A stretch of DNA of 64,000 bases, taken from NCBI RefSeq assembly GCF_009389715.1, contig NC_052401.1:918843-982842 (forward strand), given 5' to 3'. A program made the position numbers and the translations under genes. Every line of letters begins with the position of its first letter. Position 1 is the first letter of the stretch. The notes below the pieces were generated by a model. It did not search any database and had not been told where the DNA came from. It saw nothing but the letters and a program-made list of their open reading frames with translations. Below, in pieces: positions 25,901-37,186 of this stretch. The stretch is from Phoenix dactylifera. Its lineage: Eukaryota > Streptophyta > Magnoliopsida > Arecales > Arecaceae.

Positions 25901-26668
25901 GACAGCTGGGAATCGTGTGGGAAACAAAGCTGACGGCGGAAGGCGGTGGAGTTCGAGAGGACGGAGGAGCGGAGAGGAGAGAAGAGAAGAGGAGAAAACC
26001 CTAGTCGGAGCTCCAGCATGAGCACCCGCGCCGTCGCTGCCCCGCGGAGGAGCCACCTGGCCGCACGACTTGACCCGTCGGCTGGCAGGAGGACCTCCAC
26101 CTCGGAGAACGAGGGCGGCGCCGCCGCCGCCAACTGGAACGGGAACCCCGCCAAGCCGACGTCTCCCAAGCTAGCCTCGGAAGAAAGTCGACTCCTTTCT
26201 TCTTGATCGTGTCTTTTTCTGTGATGTTTTGATTGGCTTGTGGAGGTGGAGCAGTGGGGAGAGGACGGTGAGGAAGCTGAGGCTGTCGAAAGCTCTTACC
26301 ACACCCGAGGGAACGACCGTCTCCGATGCGTGCCGGAGGATGGCTGCCTGGAGGGTGGATTCTGTTCTACTAATGGATGCTAATGGGCTTCTGTCCGGGA
26401 TTGTTACGGGTAAAGTTGTTTTAATGATTTTTCCCCCTTTCTTGGGGATAAAGTTGGATCTTTTAATGGGTTTTATGCTTTCTTTGGTTCAAGAATGACT
26501 AATTGCGTGGAGCTTTCTGGTCTTTGGGTGGATAGGATGTATCAACGAGGGTTATAGCGGTGGGTTTGAGGCCAGAGCAGACAATTGTTTCAAAGATTAT
26601 GACTAGGAATCCTGTGTTTGTCATGGCGGATACTCTGGCTATTGAGGCATTGCAGAAGATGGTCCAAG

Positions 26669-28336
26669 GTTAGTTTGCTCAAGATTTTTTTTTTAAGTGC
26701 TCTTTCTTCTTTTTTTTTTTTGTGAAAAAGAAGAGCTTACGTTCTGGTATCTGCTATTGGTATTGCTGTGGATTATGTTACCATGTGAGATTGCAGAACG
26801 TCTTACTTTAGTTGAGTGACTATGAAATGGAAATGTTTCAGTTCTGATTCATTGGCTGAAGAAGACACACATCTAATCAGTGCCAACCCACCCCCCTACC
26901 CCACCCCACAAAACGAAAAAAAAGAGAGAAAGAAAACAAACACCATACAGATAGATGCTGCTAGAGCCATCTTTGTAGAGAACTAGGAATGCAATTTCTG
27001 ATACTTTATGTTAATAGTAACAGGCAGTCGGCACTCACTTCATGGGAGGAAATGTGGATTTCAAGAAAGAACTGCTGTTTGATTGTTTCATTTTCTCGAC
27101 AAGAAAATAAAGTTTATGGTAGCTAGGTCATTCCACATAGGAATATGGTGGGTCTTTGATTAGGATTGTGTAGGGACGGAAAAACAACTTGGCATGTTTG
27201 CTTAGAAGAGAATTCTCTCTCAAATTGCGTGGATGGTGCAATGATATGCTTAAAGTAGGATTAGGATATGAACTTTTTTCAGTGTTCAGAGAGAACCTGT
27301 TTTCATCTACATCTTGGTAAGATTCATGATTCATCCAACCGGTGATAATGCTCACTTTTTGCATGAGAACTGTTATGTCGGTTACCTATCCTAGCAACCA
27401 ACCTGAGCCACTTTTTATATTAGTTACAGTGGTCCTTATGTATTTACGAGGTTGGAAGGAATTTGGCAGGGAGTTCTAGTTTTAGGCAATCAAACTGATT
27501 AGGCACCTGGAAAATCCTGGTAAACAATGCAAGACATGGAAGACTTTGTAGATAATTGTCTAACAAGCATGAAAAATATTGGCAAGCATGAAAAATATGT
27601 GCACTGTGAGAGTGCATTGTGAGACATGGCCAAAGTATCTTTATTTTTTCCTTTTCACTCATTTCCTAGAAGTAGGAAGAAAACCTGAGAGTAATAGATC
27701 TAATAACCAGAGATGGATTACTTGAATGATGTATCTGACCTTTGCATGTAACTACTTACATAATAAACCTTTTGAAATATTTGAAGTTACTAAGGATATA
27801 AATGTCTTGTTTACTGTCCAAATAGAGCTGTAGAACTTTGAAAGAATTCTTTGCATAAAGGCGGGGTGGCCTGGTTGATATCTCAGTTCTTCTTTGTTTT
27901 TCTTTTGACCCCTTAACATGTAAGGTCTTTCTCTGCCTCTGTTTGTTAACGTCATATACATAAACTGCAAAAAAAAAAAAAAATTCTACCTTACTAAAAG
28001 AAAATTATATCTTATGCTTCTCTATATTCTAAACAAAAGGTAAAAGGTCTAAAATTTCTAGACAAGTTGCAGTCAAAATATATCTTCAATTGGCATGTCA
28101 TCAATTTTATGTGATTGCATGTTTATCAGGTGATATGCTAACATTATTTATGTAGTTATGTTATAAACTTGTGGTGTTACTTACATATCTTTATGTTTTT
28201 CTCCTCTTTTTACCAATTTCAGCAAATCATTTAAGTTTTTAATTGACAAACTAATGTCTTGTATTAATGCATGATCATTTTTCTTCTGTTGTTACAAAAG
28301 GTTTTCCATTATGACTTATTTATTTATCTTTGTTAG
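26669..28336 (+). other. CBSCBSPB gene intron 3
   Basis: Intron of about 1.7 kb. It shows T-rich and A-rich runs, a C-rich patch near 26887-26910 and no recognisable coding or RNA element. Confidence 0.6.
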
Positions 28337-31300
28337 GCAAATTTAGGCACCTTCCTGTCGTAGACAATGGTGAAGTTATTGCCATGCTAGACATTACAAA
28401 GTGCCTCTATGATGCTATATTGAGAATGGAAAAGGCTGCAGAGCAAGGCAGTGCCATAGCAGCTGCTGTGGAAGGGGTTGAATGTCAATGGGGAAGCAAC
28501 TTGCCAGGTCATTACTTGTTCAGTCACTTTTGTATTATCACTTCTTTTCTGGATCACTGGATTGGATCTTTGTTGATATTTTAGCTTCTAAACTCACATG
28601 GAACCATGTATTTCAAAAAAAGGGAAAATGATTGGGTATATTTAGAAACAAGACAGGAACCTGAATTGTCAAGAACATATCATTTCCAACTACAGGTTAC
28701 TTTTACTTTGTTGACATGCCAAACTGAATTACAAGAACTAAGCAATCATTTAAGCAAAAATAGAACATCATGCATGATAGTTATATGGGTTAAGGAATAA
28801 CATTAACTCTAAAATATGATCCAAAATAGAACCCTTAGCTTCATGTTCTCCTTAGATTCTGGATGCTCTTAAGATCGCACTAAATATGTATGTAAAAGCC
28901 TTATAGTTTTGAGCGGCAAAAACTGCTATTCTTGTTTTCACTTAATATTTGTTAATATAATTGGTGGGTGTCCTGTTCAGATTATTTATGTCAAGTATTG
29001 TTCCTGGCTGCAGCTCCTTATGCTTTCGTAGACACTCTTCGAGACCTGATGATTAAGCCTTCTTTATCAACTATCATCACAGAAAACAATAAGTATGGTC
29101 AAGATCTATGTGCCAGTTACTTGCTTCTTGGTGATGCTTCTAATACTATAATTAGTAAAAAAAATACAAGTTATTGTTTTCGGTTTTGTAACTACCTCCA
29201 TTCACAGAGTTGCAGTGGTATCTCCTTCGGATCCTGTATATGTTGCCTCCAAAAAGATGCGTGAACTTCGAGTTAATTCAGTGATCATTGTGACTGGAAC
29301 AAACCTCAAGGGATTCTAACGTTTTTTTTTTTTTTTTGCTTTGAATGATTTGTGTTTTGGAAGCTCATTTGCTGTAAACTTGTCAGTCAAGAAGCCTTCT
29401 GATTGCCATCCTTGTTAAATAATAACTAATTTGCTTCATTGCAATATTCTGCAGCTCAAAGGACGTACTCATGCGAGTAGTGGCTCAGAATCTTCCTCCT
29501 GAGTTGACTCTAGTGGAGAAGGTTTCTTTTTGTGAAACTCATTTTACATTGTTACATCTTGAGCAAGTGGGATAATTATGTATTCGGCAAAATTTCAATT
29601 TTTCCTTGAGTTTTCTTATCTATCAGTGTACGATATTTGTTCAGAAGTTTCAATTACACTGACAAAATCCACGTGTATGCTCACATGGGCAACTTGCTTT
29701 TGAATGCTCGATGCTTTTCTAGATAATCTTAATCTAACTAAAGGCCTACCAGAGTAATCTGGTTCAAACATTCTTGCTTAAATGTTTACTCAACATCCTG
29801 ACATCTAACAGAGCGATAATCATCATTGTGCTTTTGTATCAAGCTTTATGCATTGTTGTATCTGTTGATTAACCTCTAATTGTAGGAATACATAGGAAAT
29901 GGATTTTTTTTTTTTTTTTTTTGGAGGAACACTAAGGAATTTCAGTATATACTATTACACAATCTGTGGAATTGATTAAGATAAATACTTCAAATGTCAG
30001 CAAAAACAGTAAAAAGGTCAGTCTTTTTAAATAAGTACCCATTGAACGCATATACTGACATATGTAAATAAGACCTATCACTTTGTTTGCAAATCTTGTA
30101 CCATCTTGTTAATGCTTCATAATTTAAGACCTTTCAAATAACGAGGGGGTCTTTCACATTAGCTGGTTAGATGATAGCAACCTCTTCTTCTTGAGTTTTA
30201 CGTACCAACATGTCTGCAACTCTTCTTTGGACACATGGATGTGGGTCATCTTCACACACAATAAGCTGATGGGTCATTTTGGATATTTAATTTGAATTAG
30301 ATCATTTGTTAATCATTTTTATTTAACTATAGTATGGCATTATTCTGGATGCAAGTTAATATATGCTACAAGAACTGACTCTTTGGAGACTTCATTCTTT
30401 TGACGTACCCATATTATGCACGAAGAACTTTTTTATTTCATATTTCTTTTCCTGTTCAGTTGGAATAACTTGGCCAGGTTTCTTGAATTATGAATTTTTA
30501 GGTTGTTCTGCTGGAAGGATATAGATCTCGAATGCTACCAATTAAATTACCATATTATGTTAAAGACATTGAGAGAAAATACACCAAATGCCGTATCTAC
30601 ATGTTTTTTATGCTGATTGCAAATGTAATTTTTTATGGATAGATATGTGGCAATTTAAAAGGTTTTATAATAGTAAGATATGATACCCTCATCCACATTA
30701 ATCAAATTCCATATGGATCCAAAGATACATGTGGCCTTTCTCCAAACTAGGCATGTGCAGCAGATGCTGCCGGTCTGTTCAATATATTCACACGCTAACT
30801 TCTAGGGTAGCATACAGAAAATTAAGTAGCTATAGGTTTTAGTTGTGCATGCAGATTTGTGATATCCATTAACAAGTTAGTATCAGAATATTTTCTCAGT
30901 GAATGGCTTCTGCATGAAGGTTTCATTTACTTTGATTGAATATGGTGATTTGCTTTGGAAAAGCTTGATGCAGTAAAGTGCATTGTGATTAAGTCTTTAA
31001 AGTCTCATTGCTGTATAAGGCATCGGCATCTGGATGTCAATTGTGCAATGCGGACATGCCAATGTTGCAAAAACATATGGATAACACATGTATAGCATTA
31101 CGGCTATCAATGTTTAAAATTAATTCTGTTAATTCATGCTATAACACATGCATAAGAATTTATTTGGATGTTTCTAGTTTATCTGTTTAGAGCATTTTCT
31201 TTCCCCTCTTAATTCTTCTTTTTTTTTGCATGGACATGTATCTCCCACCATTTTCTTTATAAAAATAGTATTTCTAGGTCTATGTTGTCACTGCATGCAT

Positions 31301-31404
31301 GCTTCTTCTTGTATCTTTCTTTGATTGAGAATGGTTCCTCAGATTTATTCTAATGTTCTTATTGTCCCTTTTCCTTACAATTCGTCTCATATTATCTCCC
31401 TAAG

Positions 31405-31495
31405 GTCTACTGAACTGGTACTGGTGGTCATTACCAGTTGGTAACCGATTTAGTGTGATGCGGGCCCGTATTGTGCCGATCCGATGCGTACCGAA
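31405..31495. repeat. GGTACC-rich dispersed repeat, copy 2
   Basis: Contains GAACTGGTACTGG, TACCAGTTGGTAACCG and GATGCGTACCGAACC. It resembles the other copies in word content and sits directly beside a purine-rich block, which may belong to the same insertion. In intron 7 of the CBSCBSPB gene. Confidence 0.45.
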
Positions 31496-31496
31496 C

Positions 31497-31690
31497 CAAG
31501 GAGAGTGAGAGGGAGTGGGGGAGATGGAAAAGGAGAGGGAGAAGGGGAGAGAGAGGGGTCCACCATGGAGGGAGGGAGAGGGAGGGGGGAGAGGGAGGGA
31601 GGGAAAGAGGGGTCGAAGGGGGTTGATGGTCGTTGCTGGAGAGGGGAGAGAGGGAGGAGAGAGACAGTGAGGTGGGGGGGCTTACCTCGT
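31497..31690. repeat. purine-rich (GA/GGGA) low-complexity block
   Basis: Nearly uninterrupted G and A on the plus strand with GAGAGGGAGG-type units. The 117-residue open frame crossing it is a low-complexity artefact rich in Gly, Glu and Arg. Confidence 0.8.
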
Positions 31691-33084
31691 CGGTGGTGGC
31701 TGGCATCGAGAGAGAGCGACTCGAAGGAGCTGGGGCACGGTCAGGACTTCGAGATTAGGGCACGATCGAGAGGACCCCTCTGGGGGGAGGAAGAGAGAGT
31801 GGAGAGGTTAAGGAGCTATGGCATCATCGGTCTTTGAGAGAAGTTGTCCGCGGGGCGGGGGGGGGGGGACAATTTTATAGAGGCTGAATCGACAACTTTA
31901 TAGATTGAACCATCCTAGGTCGACTTTGGTTCAATTTGGTAGGGTCCGAGCAACTGGGTTTGGTTGGTTCGGCCTTTTTTTATTCTCTCTCTATTCTCTT
32001 GGTATTTGCAAACTTCATTATGTCCCCCTGCAAAAAAAAAAAAAAAACGTCAATATGCTTTCTCTGCATTTGTTATCTTTTACTTATTCTTCCCTAATCA
32101 AGATCAAATTACCTTGGTCTGCCCTTACCTTGCTAGTTGTTTGCCAACTGGTAGCCCAAATGCCTAATGCATTAGTAGTTTAAAACCTTAGACTTCTCTC
32201 CATTATTGGCAGATGGCTTAGGGTGATAATGTAAATAAATGTATGACAACTATTTAAATAATTACACATGAGCAAAGCTATTAATATATGTGCCATGTTT
32301 GTGAACAATATAAGCCAATCAGAGTCTTTTATAGAAATGTCATACTAGAGGAGAGAGAGACAACATGCATACTTCTTTTTTTCATGTAATTCTAACATTT
32401 TCTTATTTATTCATCACTCACAGTCTTCTATCTTAGGTGCTAGTGAGCTTCTCTCTGTCTTGCTTTAGCTTCTATATTATTTTAGGGTTTTCTTTTATTC
32501 TTACCATCATCTATTATTACAATCAATGTTCGATATGGCATGGCATATTATGTATTATGCTAGTGCCTTATTGGCTTGCCGCACTAGCATGGTCCCAACT
32601 ACATGTAAGTACTTGGGATGATATCATGGCAGTGTGGTCCAAGCATGCCAGGCACTGGAATTGGCACTGCACAGGATGTACTTGCTATGGGTAGGTTGGC
32701 ATTCCATTGGGACACAATACTTCAATCTTTGCCATGGATCCATTTAGGTAATCATGAGCTTTTGTGCTCCTAGTCCATCAATTGTTGTCAAGGTTGGTTG
32801 GTTATGTCACTTATGTGATGTCGCCCTTAAATTGAGTCATATATTCACTCCCACCTCATAAGACTATAGTTTCAATGGTCCTCTTTGTCCTAACGTAGTA
32901 TGAAGTACCCTCTTCGAGCTAGAATAGATAATAGTTGCTTGGGTCTTACCATACTTAACACCACTATTGCTTTTTTCCTACATATCACTATCATCCTATC
33001 ATTATGAATGTCATGGTCGTCATGGTTACTATGAGAGTTCGGAGTATTCTGAACATTCCGCATTGCTGAAAGTTGTAACTTCCA

Positions 33085-33235
33085 AGGTCCGATGTTTCGG
33101 TACCAGGCCCCGTACCAGTGCCACCTTGTCACTGTATCGGTACGGGAGCCGATTGTACCAGTACCGAATTGATAAGGTACAGTATGGTACGATCCGTACT
33201 GTCCGGTTTGGTGCAGTATGATATACCTTGGTAAC
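33085..33235. repeat. GGTACC-rich dispersed repeat, copy 3
   Basis: Read on the minus strand, it contains GGACAGTACGGATCGTACCA, which matches GGACAGTACGAGGCGTACCA at about 60684-60703. Many GGTACC and TACCGG words follow. In intron 7 of the CBSCBSPB gene, opposite in orientation to the copy at 60.7 kb. Confidence 0.6.
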
Positions 33236-35019
33236 TTCTCTTTTTTACGTTGGTACTTTGTAGGCATCCATAGTTTGCTAATTGTTGCCATGCCCCTTTG
33301 ATGATAATTAGCAATTTCTTTTCTACATTGTTAAATTATTTTATTCTAATTGGAACACATAAATCATCAATGCTTATACAACACTGTGGAAATAGATATC
33401 TAATATGGTAATGGTATACTACCAGCAATATCATTGAAGTGTCCTAGACACTGAGTCTTGATACTGATATCCAAGTATGCATATATAATGTTTCTTCATG
33501 ACATAATTTCTGTATGGTTATTCTGAAACATTTCTTTTCTCATGAGTTTTTGTAATTTCTTTTCTCATTAGTTTTTGTGATATGTTACATGTCATTTTGA
33601 TTATTTTGTAGGTAATGACTGCAGACCCCGAATGCGCGACAGTGGATACAACAATTCTTGATGCACTGCATATAATGCATGATGGAAAAATCTTGCATCT
33701 TCCAGTGCTGGATAGACGTAAGTAATGTTATAGTGGACAGGAAATCTCGTTGCCTTCAGTCAACTAACGCAACTTCTCAGACAGATGGCCAAATTGCTGC
33801 TTGTTTGGATGTTTTGCAACTGACTCATGCAGCAATTTCCATGGTGAGATTAATCATAATTGAAATGCTTTTACGGTTTTACCTGAGTCATGCATTTTTT
33901 GAATTTTCAAGGATTGCTCTGGAATATGTATGTGTTCACAATGTAAACTAGTTCTCAATGTTCTTCATTCTTTATTACACAAGAAGAGCGCAATCAACAT
34001 TTATTTATAACTATGCCTAGCTGCCAATTTCTTTCAAATTACAAGGTTGGGGTTAAGATTTACTCATGATGAAATAACTTTCTATGATTCTGTATATTAA
34101 ATTGACCAGCCTTTTGGCGCTCCTTTACGTCTCGTAGGCACTGAGATATGTGATGCTGCAAGAATTCATTGATTGTGAGGATAATGTATTTAAAGTTGCA
34201 GTACTGTATATGGTATTGCTGCGTGGTGGATCGCAGGGCATTCACGCTTCTGCCACATGATGCCTTTCAGCATGTTGCTATCCGACTATTCCTTACATAT
34301 TTGGCTCATTTTGCTCTGATTGACACATACAACACTGAATTTTATAGCTTAGTGAAAAGGCTAGATTCCCACTAGATCACATCTACATGTGGATCATGTC
34401 AAACCATTCCAGAGTCCAGATCACAGTCTTTTTTGTATTAAGATGGATTTTATGTATTTGATCGTGAACAATGTGCATTGAACCACGATATTGGATTGAT
34501 TCAATGTTTACCTGAACTTATGCATCAGCATATCAGTATTTTTTTCTTAATTCTTTATTTGCTTCTTGAAGGTTGCAGGAGGTGGTGAAGTTGTAAATGA
34601 TGTGGCAAGCATGATGATGCAGAAGTTTTGGAATTCTGCTTTTGCTCTGGAGCCACCAAATGAGGAATCCGAAAAACAAAGGTGCCTTGTCTTGTTTTTC
34701 ATGTTATGTTTTGCTGACCAGCATGCTTAATGCCTCTGAAAATTGTTTGTCTGCAGTGAACTGTCTGCATTGATGACGCCAGAGTGCATGGAAAATAGGA
34801 AGTATTTGTACCCCCTCTTGGTCGTGGAAACTCGTTTGCTTTTAAGTTTGAAGACCGGAAGGGACGTGTACATAGATTCAATTGTGGTTAGTATGATATT
34901 AAGAAAGTTACTTTTTGTATTCATCCTCAAAATATCATGATGAGGTACCAATGCATGGATTCAAATATTATTAAAATGGGAAGATATCAATGGTACCATA
35001 TTGTTCCAATGTGAAACCG

Positions 35020-35325
35020 TCACTGGTACAGGTGCCAAGACACTGTAATCATCTGTACTGGTATGTAATGATCGTATCAATCTATACTGGTCTATACAAA
35101 TTCATATTGATGATACTATGCAGACCACAATTTGCCGTATCAGTCGGTGCCAGACCGTATTGTACCATTTTGGTACTGAACCGATAATGCGGTACAGGAG
35201 GCATACTGGGTGTCGGTGTGCCAAACTGACCCTTGTACCGAATGTACCGACACAGTAATAGAATGGCACCAGTATGGGATCTGGTATCGAGACGGCGAAC
35301 CCTGATGCAGATTATACCAGTCGGT
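35020..35325. repeat. GGTACC-rich dispersed repeat, copy 4
   Basis: This is the longest copy, with TGGTACTGAACCG, GTGTCGGTGTGCCAAACT and TTGTACCGAATGTACCG in the same order as at 14105-14270. In intron 11 of the CBSCBSPB gene. Confidence 0.6.
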
Positions 35326-35737
35326 ATTGATAGTTTTTCATTCATTTTGATATTTTTAGTTTTGGTACACATCATTTGGTAGCAATACCATACAAATGCT
35401 GGACTGTTTGATGGAAAAATGGTATGGGTTTGGCGCTGGTATTTAAAAACTTGTTCCAATTTATGACTATTTTCTCATTTTAGGTATAGAGAGTTTAGCT
35501 GAGCTTGTATCTGCTATAATGCAAAAATAGGGTTTGGCACTGACAGAGACAAAATTCAACTCTTGGTGAGGTTACATTCATGTTGCTCTGTTGCAGACAT
35601 GGATACATTTGCTAGAAATTGCATTTTAACCGTTCTGTTTCATGCAGTACGAAGATGATGAAGGTGACAGAGTACTTATGGATACAGATAATGATCTCAT
35701 TGGAGCTGTGAACCATGCCCGATTAGCTGGATGGAAG

Positions 35738-37006
35738 GTGATTCTTTCATTTGCTTTTCTTTCTAAACTAGGATAAAGAGAAGTGCGAAAATATCAAATG
35801 TTTCTCAGGCACAACCCTGAAGAAACAGTGTTAACACCTAAGTAGTTGAATTTACGAGCGAAGGGCCACATGCACCCCCCCCCCCCCCCCCCTCCTCCCT
35901 ATAAGCATAAACTTCTTCAAGATGTTTGGTTGGATTGTGTTTTAGTCTAGCATTTATCCAAGAATTAAATTGCTTTCATTATTAAGAAAAATTAAATCAG
36001 TGCCTTATATCAGGCTGTGTTCTGTGTGTTGTGCATCATATAAGGAATGGTGAGTTAGGAATGGATTATATGTATAGGTTATTGTGATCCAACATGATTC
36101 TGCTATGGGTGTGGCTATCGCTATTAGTACTGTTTTTGTCTGACCATGCCAACACTGACATGCATCAACACAGTTATTCAACTCTATCATCTGCAGGGCA
36201 AGCAAATGCTGGAATCTTTTTCCCCTTGGAATAGACTACTTTTGTTAGCTGGTATATCCGTATGAAGCAATTGGCTTGTAGATAGGGACAATGGCTTCTG
36301 TACGCTTCTAGGATACTATTAGATGTACCATACCAACGTAGCGGTCCTTGACAGAGCTGGAATGGCACAGGGAGCATACATTTGTGAACCTTGTAATGAG
36401 GCCATCATTGACACAGTTTGTCCAGCTTTGTGGATACTTAGATGTGTCAAGTATTGTTGGTTTCCTTAAGACTGGGGTCATTAAGATAGCATACATGTGT
36501 GACGTTTGTGAACATGACCTTCATTGACAGAATTAATGCATCTTTTGGATGCTCTTAGGGTGCATCCTACCAATGTTGCTTTTCTCCTCCAAGGAGACAC
36601 GACTTGGGGACATCATCTGTATGTGACCTTTGTAAATGAGACCATCTTCGACACAATTAGCCCAATTTTCATGTTTAAAAAGAAAAGTTAAAAATTTTCA
36701 ATTTTGCTTCTAAAAACATCGCTAGTGTTTTTCTTCTTCTAAAAGCCCTACACTGTCATTTGTAGTGATATGATCACAGCTAGATGACTGTAGGAAGCAC
36801 GGCCCCATATCATATGTGGAGTGTTCTGGTCCTGCACCAGCAGATCTATGAATTTCAAAGATGCTGCAAATGTTGTGTTCTGTAATACATGAACTGCAAC
36901 TCTCAAAAATGATCAATGTTTACCTGTTACTTTTGGATGTGATGTTCTTGGTGAGATCGGTAATGGGTCTTATTCAGTTCAGCTGTCATTGTTTGCTTAT
37001 TTTCAG
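35738..37006 (+). other. CBSCBSPB gene intron 13
   Basis: Intron of about 1.3 kb separating the acidic half of the PB1 domain from its end. It carries a long C run near 35874-35891. Several loosely similar stretches of the type GACACAGTT-GTCCAGCTTT-GGAT appear between about 36300 and 36670, suggesting a degenerate internal repeat. Confidence 0.5.
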
Positions 37007-37186
37007 GTTTTAAGACTGCATGCCGATGACTCTGGTACCAATGACTCTGGTACCAAGAAGGAAGCCGCAAGATCGAAGTCGGATCTCACAACCATCCAAA
37101 GAAGAGGATGGTCATCTCTGTAAACTGGGATTGTGTCAGGTACAATCATACTAGTAATGGTGTACATGAAACGAGCCAAAATGTGA

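Larger units (their letters stand above)
29522..33611 (+). other. CBSCBSPB gene intron 7, repeat-bearing
   Basis: The largest intron of the window, about 4.1 kb. It holds two copies of the GGTACC-rich repeat family (about 31405-31495 and 33085-33235) and a purine-rich block at 31497-31690. The rest is AT-rich without recognisable features. Confidence 0.65.
26018..37186 (+). pseudogene. CBSCBSPB: CBSCBSPB-type gene (two CBS pairs plus PB1), disrupted copy
   Basis: Exons: 26018 to about 26160, then from 26252 or 26255 to 26414, 26536-26668, 28337-28507, 29014-29092, 29208-29320, 29455-29521, 33612-33717, 33785-33843, 34572-34681, 34757-34886, 35484-35565, 35648-35737 and 37007-37186. They encode two CBS pairs (GKFRHLPVVDNGEVIA in the first, HDGKILHLPVLD in the second), then a PB1 domain whose acidic half is YEDDEGDRVLMDTDND. 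CBS pairs usually bind adenosyl ligands and PB1 pairs with other PB1 domains. The family normally ends in a hydrophobic tail. One base is missing in exon 6 (GGATTC for expected GGAATTC, 29311), one in the C run of exon 11 (about 34809) and one in the A run of exon 12 (about 35523). TAA at 37121 replaces a likely CAA before the tail, which stays open to TGA at 37184. The exon 1/2 donor is weak. Splice sites otherwise persist, so decay is recent or the consensus has errors. Confidence 0.85.

Noticed and set aside
31484-31837. 117-codon open frame in CBSCBSPB intron 7
   Set aside because: It follows from a purine-rich low-complexity block without stops, not from coding constraint.
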